64,000 bases of DNA from Pyrocephalus nanus (lineage: Eukaryota; Chordata; Aves; Passeriformes; Tyrannidae), in assembly GCA_038380795.1 (NCBI GenBank), contig CM076276.1, forward strand, positions 11,360,001 through 11,424,000. Direction: 5' to 3'. The notes beneath the pieces were generated by a model. That model saw only the letters and a list, made by a program, of their open reading frames with translations. It was not told the DNA's origin and did no database searches. Within the stretch, counting starts at the first letter, position 1; the number at the start of each line of letters is the position of its first letter. Both the position numbers and the translations under genes were made by a program. Of the stretch, positions 34,747-45,780 are shown piece by piece.

Positions 34747-37700
34747 AGTTCAGCCAATGATCCAAAAAATCAGTTATTTTCACAGCTTTGTCATGAATAC
34801 CTCCAGGGCAGGTGAAAGCAAAGTTTTTTGCAGAGACAGGTTAAAAAAAGGCTGTTTGGGGACTGGCATGGTGAGGGGGGAGGGAGAGCTGTGTGCTGGC
34901 AGCTTTGCAACAGTGTGTGAGCAGCATCCTGATGGTTGGTCCATTCCCTGGTCCCATGTGGGGAGTGGGAGCTGCTGCCTGCCCCTCTTGCCCATGGCTC
35001 TTTGCCCAGGAAAAGCGAGGGCTCCTGAGCTGAAGATCAACAAATTAGTCTTCTTCTCCCCCATTGCAGAATGCTATCCATCTAAAGATTTCCTTTAATT
35101 TAGAGCCGTGTAGAGTTTGAAAAGCCCTTCAAGTTCACTTGGGCTGATGAATTGGTAATTGAGTGTACCTGGATGTCGGTGCCGGCTCTGCCTCCCTCTG
35201 CATTTGTATCAGTCCGTGTTTGTTTTCTCGAGCTGTAAATCACTGAGAGCTTGGAGAGGCTTTTATCAAATCCTGCTAGGAGCCAGTCGCTTTCCCTTTC
35301 ACAAACACATTGCTAATGCCACGTGGAACCCACCAGCTTTGCTGCTCATTTAAAAACAATGAGGATGTTATTAAATGGGGGGAAAAAAAATCCTTAGCAA
35401 CGGGGGAGAAGGAGGAGGAACAGAATTGCTCCTGTCTCTCTGGTTTTTGCTCCTTTGGTCTAATATCTGTCCCATTGATCTCCTAATATGCTCTGCTTTG
35501 AAAGCCTGATTTATTGTCCCTCACTCTCTTATCTCCCTGCGTGTCTCAGTGTGATAGAGCACACATTGTTCTCGGCTTCATCAGCCACCAGCAGGTCTGC
35601 TGCCACCCTTGGTCCAGCCCCACGAGCTGCTTCCCCCTCCTGGGCTGCACACCTGTGCCCCTTTCTCCACAGCCTCTGGCCTGCCCCGGCCAGCACTGGG
35701 CACAGAGAGTTAAGCAGGTTCTTTAAAGGAGTCGGATTCTTCCTCTCAAGGTCTCCAGGTTTTCCCGTGTGTCCTTGGTGTCCACCTCTCCAGTGGCCTC
35801 TGAAGATACCTGGCCCTTTCCATCAGGTGTAGAGGACCGCGTGGTCCACATCCATGGCTGATACTCAGTCCAGTCAACGTGATCCAGTGCTGATAAATAT
35901 GACAAAGTAAGAATTTCAGACATGACAGGTAACAGTCCTGATTTGCATTTCTTGGAGCCATTACAGCCCCTCATCCAATGGAGGAGCTGGAACCATGACT
36001 GGTATAACCCATCCACCCAGCCTACATTTGAATATAGATTTTCAGTGAACTGTTACGGTGCTATTTGCTCAGTGGAAAAAAAAATGACAAGTTATATCCA
36101 TTGACAAAGAAATGTGAGAACTTTGCAATCTGCATGTGAACATTTTGTGAGTGTAAAATGAAGTTTGCCAAACCGATTATTCATTATGAATTGTTCATTC
36201 AATTCTAATTGCTTGAGTATAGCTGTTGTTAGAAGGACAACTTTTGTGATGCTTTTGTAGTATGCAGTTAAGGTCAGAAAAGTGTTGGTAGAAATTACTT
36301 CATGTTAAGCTTTTCTTTGGGTGTAATGGTGCTGTTCCTGCTTAGCTTAGAAAGAGAGTAAATGATGCTGCCTGGCTTCTTGTTGTGCCTGTGCAGCCCA
36401 GGTAGCTAATGGAGGGTGAGTGGTGCCTTACTGACTCCTGCTTTCTCTGAAGAAGGAATAATTAAATTCACCTGCAGAATCCCCATCTTCTCATGCGTGG
36501 CACCATGCAACTTCCCCGCATCTCAGCTAAATGGATTAGAGATTACGCGTGCCAGGATCACTGATGAGAAAGCACAAGCTAGAAAGTGTCTGTTTGGCTT
36601 TCAGATTCCAGCTGGTATTTGCAGGACTTGGGTTTAGGAAAATCATCGCTTTTTTTTTGCTCCTAACTTGACAAACTTTGCCTGGAAACCCAGAGGAACA
36701 AGCACCAGGGAGCCCTACCGTCTGTCTTCCAGCAGCAATTTCTGAAATGGAACAACACTTTAAAGTCTTGCCAGTTCAGCCTTTCACTTTACAGAATACG
36801 TGCCCATCTCTCAAACACCAGGTTATTTTTCCTTACACCCATAATATTCCCATCCAACATTCACTCTCCTGGAAATCACCAATCCAGCATTCACCTACCT
36901 GCATTCAAATACCTGTCATTGTTCTTGTGCTATTGCCCTTCTCCTTCCAATTTAGAGATTATATTTCATAACTGACCTCCAACTACCTATTGCCTCCCCA
37001 TGACACTTCTCACCCTTGTCTACCTGATTGATTAGTCTATTATACTCTCCTCTCTTCTGATGACTTACAGATTGCCTCATATCTGTCACAGGCTTCCTTT
37101 TGTTGTCTAATATTCTTGGAGTTTTGGAACACCCTCCAGCTGCCATTCTCTCTCCCCATTCCCTAGCCTGCATTTTAAGATTATCTGGTTTGGAAAAAGG
37201 AGAAGAAATCTTCTGTGAAATAAAAACTCACCTGCTGTGAGTTCACACATATGCTGGTTAAAAACACTTTTAAGACACTGTCATTCTCAATGGGGCTCTT
37301 TATTTTCTTTGCACCGTTTGGAGGTAATAAAATGTCACTAGACCTGTCTGTGATCAGTGACATGGCTTAGAAGGCAGCTTTCCCCAGAAAATTTCCTCAC
37401 CTGCATAAGTCAATGAAACAGTGACAGAAAGGAAGCGATGTTGTGTTTAAAGATGCGTTTGGGTAGGAGGGTTCTGCCTCTGCTGGGGGAGAGGTCTGGG
37501 ACGTGTCCCAGATCCATCCATCTCCCTGCGCTTGTCAGAGGTTGTCCAGCTCTCTGATATTGTTCCAGGCTTGTCCCATCTCTGTCCATCACTCTGACAT
37601 TTAATTAACTGCCCTGTTCTCCTGGATCTTGCACTGGATTTGTGTTGTCTTTCTGAAATACTTCTTAGGTCATGTCTGAATATTACTAACAGGAGGAGCA

Positions 37701-38370
37701 ACAAAATGGTTGTCACTAATATTGCTATTATTGTTATTATGTTGATGGTAATAAAACAAGACATTGAATACCACAAAGATGAGTACTGTTACGCTCAGTG
37801 TCACTCCTTCTTGCTATGCTGGTTTTCTCACATCACAGGTGAGCAGGAACTGACAGCAGTGGGAAGCATAGAAAGCCCTGACCAGCCAGGCATCCAAAAG
37901 TAATAGAAAAACAAGGAGGGGGTTCGAAGTGACAACTGAGAGCAATAAAATCACACTTAAGATTTAAAAAGACATTTATGAGACCAATCCTGCAGTGTAA
38001 GGATGATTATTAAGCTTATTAAAACCTGTCCGTGCTGGGTGGCTGATGCTGGTGGTGGCAGTGGCTCCTCACTCCTTCAGGAGCTTGGCATTGATGTCTT
38101 GTACCATCTGCCCTGTGCATGCCCAGAGCTATCCATCTTCCTTGCATCTTTTTCCATCACTGTCTGGCATTTGTCCCATTCTTTTTACTTCAGTCCCAGG
38201 TCCCCTTCCAGTGAATTTCTTTTCCCTTTTTGTTTCTCTGTTGAGCAGCTGATCTCATTTGGACCTCCCTTTGGTCCTCCTCCCTTTCACCTCTGGTCCC
38301 TGTGTCTCTGTGTTTGATCGATAACTTGAGCAGCCATGCTGTCCTTGGGATGGCTTCATGTTAATCAAGC
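34747..38370. other. Unique non-coding sequence
   Basis: Unique sequence with AT-richer parts at 35.1-35.5, 35.9-36.3 and 37.2-37.8 kb. 36.7-37.2 kb is pyrimidine-rich. A 97-codon plus frame at 36678-36971 contains a short internal duplication (two CATTCAC-containing segments near 36857-36895) and matches nothing known. No repeat family recognised. Confidence 0.5.
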
Positions 38371-38398
38371 CATCAATCAATCAGTCAATCAATCAATA
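38371..38398. repeat. (AATC)n microsatellite
   Basis: About seven copies of the tetramer AATC/TCAA with one interruption (CAGT). Confidence 0.85.
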
Positions 38399-38459
38399 TA
38401 TTAATCTTTTATGTCGCCTGATGAAACTCCCTCTTATATTTTCTCTTTTTTCCTTGCAG

Positions 38460-38594
38460 TTCAAACACTGGGCGTGGTGACCACCTTGTGGGACCCCAAA
38501 TGCTGTGTCCAGTGTGGCTGCCAGCCCCTGCAGACAACAACTAGGAGACCTTCATGACTGTAGCCAGGACCAGCAGTGACACACAGGCTCAAAG
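38460..38594 (+). other. Candidate exon (135 bp) with strong splice sites
   Basis: A long pyrimidine tract ends TTTTTTCCTTGCAG at 38459, a near-ideal acceptor. AAAG|GTAAGG at 38594/38595 is a strong donor. Within the exon an ATG at 38554 follows an in-frame TAG at 38542 and opens MTVARTSSDTQAQ up to the donor. The ATG context is weak (T at -3). No family match is recognised. It could be a 5' exon carrying a start codon or a lncRNA exon. A chance pair is possible, but the sites are the best in the window. Confidence 0.35.
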
Positions 38595-40079
38595 GTAAGG
38601 GGTGACCTTGTCAGTGGCATCTCTGCAATGAGAGAAGTAGCTGGTGTGAGACAGCTGGCCACAGGAGAGAGCCAGCAGGGAGGGGGCACATCCTTCTGGG
38701 GAGGGTTCCAGTACCAGGAAATCCTCCCCAGGCGTGGATGGAGAAGGGGAGCCTCATGGCATTCATTACCAGTAGGGAAGGGACAGTGATCCAGGGTTGT
38801 GTTTCTCACAGTGCTGTTCTCGGGGTGATTCCTGATGGGACTCTTCTCTGAGTGCTGTCCAAGTGTTGACCTTCCCAGGGAAACCCTGAGTGGCTGAGCT
38901 GCAGCTGCTGCACTCCTGAAAGTGTCGTAGCAGTGAAAGTCATCATGGTTGTATTTTTAATAGTTATTTTTTTAAGAATGGATTCACATTCTTCTTTTGA
39001 GATTTAAGGAATATGGAGAAAGCACATTTTTTTCCCTACAGATGAGAAGTACAGTGTGTGCCTCCATCCCAACTTCTCCAAAATTCTGTTTTACAGAGCA
39101 GAAAAAGAACATCAGGTTCATGTTGATGCTTTAACTCAGTTTTCTAAGACCAGATTTTGCCCCATGTTTCCTCTTGAAATGACTAGCTGTGCTGGGCACT
39201 TAGAAATTTTCTCTCTCTTTCTCATCTCCACCTTGACATTATGAAAAGGGTTTTCATCAATCCATTGAAAGAAGGAGATAACTTTTGTATAAGAGTGCAC
39301 AGTCGACAGGGTTGAGTTTTTGGGTAGTATATAATTTTTTTTTTACACTGTTATTATTTAAAACATGCTTTTTAAGAGGACAAAAGGGAATAGCTTAATG
39401 GAAACAAATTTCTGTAGCAAAATGTGCAGCTGGATAAAAAAAGATTATTTCTGTTATTGCTTGGGTAGACAGGTGAATTTGGAATTTGAGTACAAAAGGT
39501 GTTAAAAAGTCTGCTTAAACTTCCTTTCAGTGTTCTGTTGAGATTGAAAAGAGTAATTTTTGGAGAAAAACTTTTTCTCTGAGCCTCTGTTTCCAGCATT
39601 GTAAAATCTATAGCAGCGGCCTTTTCCCCCCAGCCATTATCATGTTTTCACCTTTTCTTCTTCCACCTCATTTGTCCTTTTTTGAGCAAAATATAGTGCT
39701 GGTGAAGGGCGGGCAGGTCCATTGGTTGGAACCGGCCTGGAAGGGAGGGACAGCAGGTGCTTGGGCATCCCTGAAAGCCAGACCAGACCATGAGGATGCA
39801 GTCCCTGATGGGAGGGAAGGAAAGATGGACAGCCTGGCCTGGGGGTAGTCTATTTGAAAGCATCTACAAATCTACAGCTCTTAAGACCACCTTTCCAAAA
39901 TGACTTTTAACCAATTAGGAACCTAAACATCAATGAAGATAAGCAGAGCTTAAGTACTCAGGTTCCTCAGGGCAGACACAAATATCTCAGCAATGCAGAC
40001 AGATAGACAGTTTGCCTGTCCTGATGGATCCAGACCCAGAGCCAGGCAATGAATTACAAATATAAGTGCCAAAACAGCA
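38595..40079. other. Unique non-coding sequence
   Basis: No repeat family or gene recognised. AT-rich at about 38.93-39.65 kb. Confidence 0.5.
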
Positions 40080-40400
40080 GGCTTGGGACACAAAGGATAA
40101 AAGACAGTTGTGTTATTTGAGCTGATAAGCTCTGTGTCTCGTCTGGAAGATGCCGGCATCAAAGGCTCCTGCAGGGATTTTACAATGGAGTGTTATACCA
40201 TCCAGCACCGAGTTAGTGAAGATGTAAAATGGGCCTTGCAGAGAAAGCTTCATGCCTGCCACAAAGGAGCAGAATAAGAGTTTGTTTTGAGAACTATTAA
40301 GCTGAATAATTTGGGATTGATCTCCATGGACACTGTGAGGTATTGCTCCCCACAGAGCAATGATTGCCATTAGTGTCTCAGCTCCCTGCCTTCTTCCTCC
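40080..40400. promoter_or_regulatory. Conserved-looking non-coding block
   Basis: Unique sequence with short open stretches on the minus strand (85 codons) and AT-balanced composition. It has AATAATTTGGGATTGAT near 40304 and GATAAG/GATAAA words. I judge it a conserved non-coding candidate from texture only. Confidence 0.2.
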
Positions 40401-41044
40401 TTCTTCTCCCTAGCCTTTGCAAGGGCTGGGTCAAATGCTGCCCAGGCAGCATGAACAATATTTCCTCCTACTTTGGTAATTATTGTCTCTTCTTTTCATT
40501 CCTCAGAAGCCTTTTCATAAGCAAGAGGTATTTTCAGAGGTTGTAGGCATTCATCTCAATGTACATTCTCATGGCTATTCTCCTTGGAAGAGCCAGAGAG
40601 CTAATTTACTTTATTAGACCAAATGAAAGGAGCTTATGGAGGTAGCCTTGTGCAGGGGGTCAGGGAGCTAGACAGGAGAGACCTTTGAGACTGTCACTGA
40701 ATGTCTTGCAGGAACTGAAAAGTAGGTTTTGCTGTTTAGTTTGCTGCCGTTCTTGCTCACATTGTGCAAGCTCCCTTTCAAGCACCAAGGGCTGAGATCT
40801 TCTGCATGGTCCCATCACTGGTCCAGTCATCAAGGCTTAAGAACTGTAACATCTGTAGGGAAGCATAACACCTTTGGATTGGCAAGCCTGGAGCTAGCCA
40901 TGCTCGTTCAGGGAGCAGGTGCCCAGGTGACTCTGGTGAAGGTTCCCATGATGGGGAGCCCCATCCAGCCCATCCCTGGTGTGGGCAGGTATCTGGCGAC
41001 ACCCGACTGTGCAAACCCTTCTCCAAGCAGCTTCATGCAATGAG
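40401..41044. other. Unique non-coding sequence
   Basis: No repeat family, RNA or gene recognised. Confidence 0.5.
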
Positions 41045-41420
41045 CAGATGACTAAAAACCGTCTCCTGGGCAATTCACTTCATTCATCAATTAAATTGTT
41101 TGCTGTGAACAGTTTGGCCCCATCCAGCTCCAGGATTTCAGCCTTGTAATTTTGCTGGCAGAGGACAGCGGTGCCATGTCCGTGAAATCTGCCTGCCAAC
41201 TGCTTCCCCTGCTAAGCATTTTCTAGGCTAACGATCCCGAAAACCTTGCCAGCAGCCCCAGCTCTGTCCCTTTCAGGGCAAGCCACTCATTTAAACGTGA
41301 GCACATCTAAATGACTCCATCTGCTAAGTGACGTTAGTAAAGAAAAGATTATAGCAGGAGTTAGTGCAGTGTCCTCGGGTTGTAACCCTGTTATAAAATG
41401 GGCTGGAAGAACAAGGGGAC
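41045..41420. promoter_or_regulatory. Conserved-looking non-coding block
   Basis: Unique, fairly even composition with TCAATTAAATTG at about 41088, CATTTAAACGTGAGCAC at about 41289 and AAATGACTCCATCTGC. It is stop-rich in all frames. A conserved non-coding candidate; not tested by alignment. Confidence 0.2.
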
Positions 41421-42059
41421 AGTGAGGAGCTGAGGCTCAAAACCACCTGGGTAACTGTCAGCTTGATTTATTTTCTTGCTCATTAGATAAATTAGAAAAC
41501 TGGCAAAAGGCATCATTGCCCGCTCTCAGCTGCTTGGTAACCTGCCACGTGGCACGAGATGCCGGCTGCAGGGACATGCAGCTCCTTCCCACCTCCCTGG
41601 CCCCTCTCCCCAGGGACATGGGATGGAACTTGGGTCTGCTGGTGCCACACATCTCCTCAGTGGTCCTGTCACCCTAAACCACCTCATTGACCCATCTGGC
41701 TGATTGCTGGCAACCATTAGAGTTTCACTTTTCTCTAAAACTTGATTTTTGAATAGCAGTAGTTTCCTAGGTGAAAACAGCATGCCTAAATATTGCTTTT
41801 GAACTCTGGCTTTGACCTCAGAACTGTTTGTTACCCTCTTTTCACAAATCAGGCAAACTAAAGCAAAATAACCTGGTTTGTGGCAGTATTGTCAGCCAGG
41901 ACCTGCTGCCCTTCAGAGATGTTGTTCAACATTTTGATGTTGTGGCTTGTAACCAGTCTGCCTCCAGCAGCTGCCCCCCTTGCTTATGAACCAGACTAAT
42001 TTTTGTCTGTCAGAAGGATGAAGCTTAATGGTCAGACTTGCTTTAAATCCCTGGGTAAA

Positions 42060-42250
42060 ATTCACTATCCGGGAGGTCAGACTCCCAATTACAGCGCCTT
42101 CTAACCTAAAAACTCACTGAAATATTCAGCCTACATAACCAAATGTTAAATTTGGATCATTTAAGCCATTTTCAGTACATTAGCTGCGTCTGATGCACTT
42201 CCATAGTACGAAACGAGGCCAGTGTTATACACATTGTATTTACATATGAG
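42060..42250. promoter_or_regulatory. AT-rich, conserved-looking non-coding block
   Basis: Unique AT-rich stretch with CAATTACAG, AAATGTTAAATTTGG and GTACATTAGCTGCGTCTG. It is stop-rich in all frames and differs sharply from its GC-richer flanks. Candidate only. Confidence 0.2.
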
Positions 42251-43418
42251 GAAAAGCTTCCAGCCAGGATGAGCTATTAAGAGACAGCAATGCATTTCTC
42301 AGCCAGTATGGAGGAATCCCCACTGCAAAGAGATGCTGAAACCAGGGGAAAACCAGAGTAGGGACCTCCTGGGAAGGAAACCTTGGGGGTCCCAGCACCA
42401 CTGTGCTGGTGCAAGGAGGTAGGGCAATACCTACCCTGCAGACCACGGTTGGAGCAGATTTCCTGTGCTGTCCATGCCCTTTCTTCAGCCCATGGGATTT
42501 CTGCACTGCCTGTGCAGGATCCTCGTCACCCTGTCTCCGGCAAGGATGGGACATGTGTGTCTCTGTGGCTCAGCCTCCTGCCAGGTGTGCTCCCATGTGT
42601 ACAAATGCTGCTGGGAGGCACCGGGTGGGGAGATGGGGCTAATTCCTTCCTGTCATATGCAAGGAATCGGCTTATGGGCCAGAGCTCTGATTACTCTTAT
42701 CTTAGCCTGCATGATGCTAGCCACATCCTGAAATTACCCAGCTTTTTTCAAAATCCGGGGGATGGTTTGGACTCACCTGACCGACATGAGCAAATTCCAG
42801 CTCTGCTTTCAACCCCAGCAGGTTTGTAGGGCTGCGATTTAGCGCAGACCCAAGGCTGAACTTGGGGGAAGAGTTTTATGAACCCCCAAATGCACCCTAT
42901 GGGAAGTGCCTGGGTGTGATGCCCAATCTGCCTGCAGGACCCGATGGAGGCCGGTGTGGAGCAGCACCAACAGCCCCTTCTCAGCTGCTGCACCGGAGCT
43001 GGTTGCTTGGGCAGACTCACCTGCTGGGATCCTGGCAGCTAACATGCCTCTGAAATGACCAGTAAGGGATAGATGCTGTCAAGCAAAACATGGAGTGAAA
43101 CGTTTGGCTGATGGGATTAAACGGTGAATCCCACCTGTCTGCTGTGTGAGACACGACACGGCACCACACGCTCCCACCAGCCACCGCTCTCCATTTCCCA
43201 TCGCTGCCAGCCAAGCCCACCCCACTTAGAAATTAGAGTGGGGGAATCAAAGCCCTTCTCCACCTGCTCCTGCTGTGCCTCTCAGCCACTGACATTAACA
43301 CTGAACAGGCTGTCAGTGGCTTTGAATGGATTTTAATAACCCCCTTGCGAGCCTGAATTACCTGCGCAGCATGAGGTCCGGTGTGCGTTTGGAAACCTGG
43401 CTATGAGCAGTGTATCAG
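42251..43418. other. Unique GC-moderate non-coding sequence
   Basis: Overlapping frames of up to 148 codons (plus, 42383-42829) are compositional shadows with no family match. No repeats recognised. Confidence 0.5.
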
Positions 43419-43495
43419 GGGCCAGACCAGCTCCACAGGCTGTGGACACAGGGCCAGACCAGCTCCACAGGCTGTGGACATAGGGCCAGACCCAC
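43419..43495. repeat. 32-bp minisatellite, about 2.4 copies
   Basis: The unit starts GGGCCAGACC and contains AGCTCCACAGGCTGTGGACA. Copies begin at 43419, 43451 and 43483 (exact 32-bp spacing), and the third is partial. The unit has an inner CCACAGGCTGTGG hairpin. Readings of it give repeated peptides on both strands, which are artefacts. Confidence 0.9.
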
Positions 43496-44319
43496 TCGAG
43501 GAACTGTGGTGGCTTCTGCCGATGCAGCCCCTGGCACAGCAACCTGGCAGCTGCCTGGTCGCTGGAGAGCTGCTGCTGCTGCTCTGGCACCTGCTGCCAC
43601 AAGTGTCCTGCCACCAGCGGGTCTGTAAGGGCCTGGTGAGCTTCCCAACACTGAGGATGCTGGTCCAGGTGGCCACCTCCATGGGATGTTTTCACCTCTG
43701 GGGCAAAGTACTGGCAGATGGAATGGGTGGTGGGAACCTCCCGGTGCCATCAGTGAGAGCGGCCCCAGCCTGTACCAGCACGTGGCATAAAAATAGAAGC
43801 TTGGGTTTAGAAGACTCTGTGGATGGAATGCTAAATGAGATCATGCCTGGCCCAGCTGAGAGTCTGGACTAGTATATGAAAATCTAGCAAGAAGATTAAA
43901 AGGTGTCCCCAGGCAGAAGAGGGTATTTATTTCTTTGTGGCTGAGATGCGCATGGCGTGGGAGTCACAAGGACAGTGACCTCCCCTGAGCACCTGCACGT
44001 GGGCAGCGCCGTGTCCCCACGGGGGCTGATCCTGGGGACAAGGCACTGACCAGAAAAGCTCCTTCTGAGATGCAGGTGGACACATCCAATCTCCTCTCCT
44101 GCACCAGGAAAGGGCTTCCCGTCCGGGATTTTCACTGCCAGCCCTGCAGCTCCTCTGCAAAGGGAAAAACCCTCCTTTTCCTCCTCTTTTGCAAGAGGGA
44201 AAGCTAAAAGAGGCGGTCAGGTGGTTCTCACTTGTCTGGAAGATGAAGGCCCTGGAAACATGCTCTGAAGTTGCTTTTCCTCAATTAAAGCTCCCAAGAT
44301 CTGAGCAAGTGATGCAGTC
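43496..44319. other. Unique GC-moderate non-coding sequence
   Basis: Frames of up to 163 codons overlap on both strands across the minisatellite and beyond. No family match. A run of CTG triplets at about 43571-43582 adds a short Leu/Gln reading. Confidence 0.5.
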
Positions 44320-44760
44320 TCCTTGGCCGGTCACAAAGTCTAATCACCATTTGGTTGGAGGGTGATGATTTCTAACTGCCATTGAAATCCGCATGTATTT
44401 CCAGTATGGAAGCAGGAACATCCACAGGGATATGGACAGCAGGTGCCAGCTAGGGTAGGCCAGCAACTTCTCCAAGTCAGTCTCTATAGGGGCTGTGAAA
44501 TCATCAGGCACTTGGAAGAACTGAGGACTGAAAACAATCCCTGGAAAAAAATCTGTGATAATGATTGAGTTATATTTAAGAGGCTTCTTCGTACTAAGTA
44601 AATGCAAATAGTTTACACGGAAAATATTTCCCATTAAGATCATTTCTACATAAAATGCTAACAGATTGAGATTATGACTGTAATGATTATTTTTATTGCT
44701 AGTTTGCATTTAAATGGCATGAATTTCCCCCTACTGTTCTCTCTTTGGGTTAAATCAATA
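44320..44760. promoter_or_regulatory. AT-rich, conserved-looking block with POU octamer
   Basis: Unique sequence with ATGCAAAT at 44602-44609 (within ATGCAAATAGT), TTGCATTTAAATGGCAT near 44705 and several TTAAT/TGATTAT words. A 121-codon minus frame (44344-44709) spans it. It is rich in hydrophobic and aromatic residues but matches nothing known and may just be stop-poor by chance. An enhancer-like reading is favoured over coding. Confidence 0.3.
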
Positions 44761-45539
44761 AAACCTATTAAGAAGGTTCATCTTCCTCTAAGATTCCTCC
44801 CTCTCTTCTTTCTGTCTCATCTCCACTGGTGCCCTTTTTATCCACCCACAACCAGAGATTTTTCAGAGCTGCCTCCACGATATTGGTGCCGAGGATTTGA
44901 AAACCCCTTTGGCAGAGCAGAGTGAATCCGGTCTTTTCTGAGATGGGGGACTACAGAGGAACTCAAGTGTTTTCCCTTCCCTCAGCTAGGGCCATATTGC
45001 AAGGAAATGAAGTTGAAGTCATCTCCTTGATCCTCTTAGCCTCTCCCCTCGTGTTTTAACATAGAAGCTATAGCTGGCTGTATTCCTATACCTCCTCAGC
45101 TGTGGATGCTCTTGTTGTGCTCCTTCAAACACTGGCTGTGGCTCACCGAGGTGCTGGATTTCTGTTTGGAGAGGAATTATCCTGGTATATACACAGCAAA
45201 AACCATTAAGACGCTGACCTTTAAATTGGGCTTCTTCCTGCTCATGTAGAGAGGAGGTGGGTTGAGTGCCCAAATCTTATTCATTTTAATGACAAATCCC
45301 TCACACAGAGGCTTTGAAATGCTCGGCGTTAATGCAATTCGCCTCCCTCAGCTGCAGCTCAGCTTTACTGTGCAGGGGATGTCTCTGCTTCCCTTTCACA
45401 GTGACAGACCCTATAGCTTTGCTCCATAACTCCTGTGCCCAGGCACCACTGTGTATGGATTCTTGAGCTTAGGGCAGTGCTAGTACAGGGATCTGCATGC
45501 TCCTTAATCAGTATCACTGACATTTTTTTCCTCCATTAC
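44761..45539. other. Unique non-coding sequence
   Basis: No repeat family, RNA or gene recognised. Confidence 0.5.
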
Positions 45540-45780
45540 TCTCAGCATCTGTTTTTTTTAATCCCTAGCTTAATTTGCATAGGTCTCATGTTATCTCTGT
45601 TTTTGCTTTGTCCCTGTTATCCCATTACCCTGGATAATCAAAGTTGGCTGTAATGGAAACAGCGGAAACAATTTGCTTACCCTTCTATTACAAGATATTC
45701 CCTCTACTAAGTCTGAGAATACCTGCAGTTCTATGGTAATGCTAATTAACTGTGCATACATATAGAAAGTAAAGCAAATG
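45540..45780. promoter_or_regulatory. AT-rich block with inverted POU octamer
   Basis: Contains ATTTGCAT at 45573-45580 (octamer on the minus strand), GGATAATCAAAG at about 45632 and GCTAATTAAC at about 45741. It is unique and non-coding. Candidate by motif content. Confidence 0.3.

Noticed and set aside
35101..35150. Possible minus-strand CR1 start (GTTTGAAAAGCCCTTCAAG)
   Set aside because: Only about 30 bp resemble the CR1 end, with no octamer tail and no continuation.
43333..43872. Overlapping frames of 72-163 codons with repeated peptides
   Set aside because: They are translations of the 32-bp minisatellite and nearby CTG triplets in several frames.
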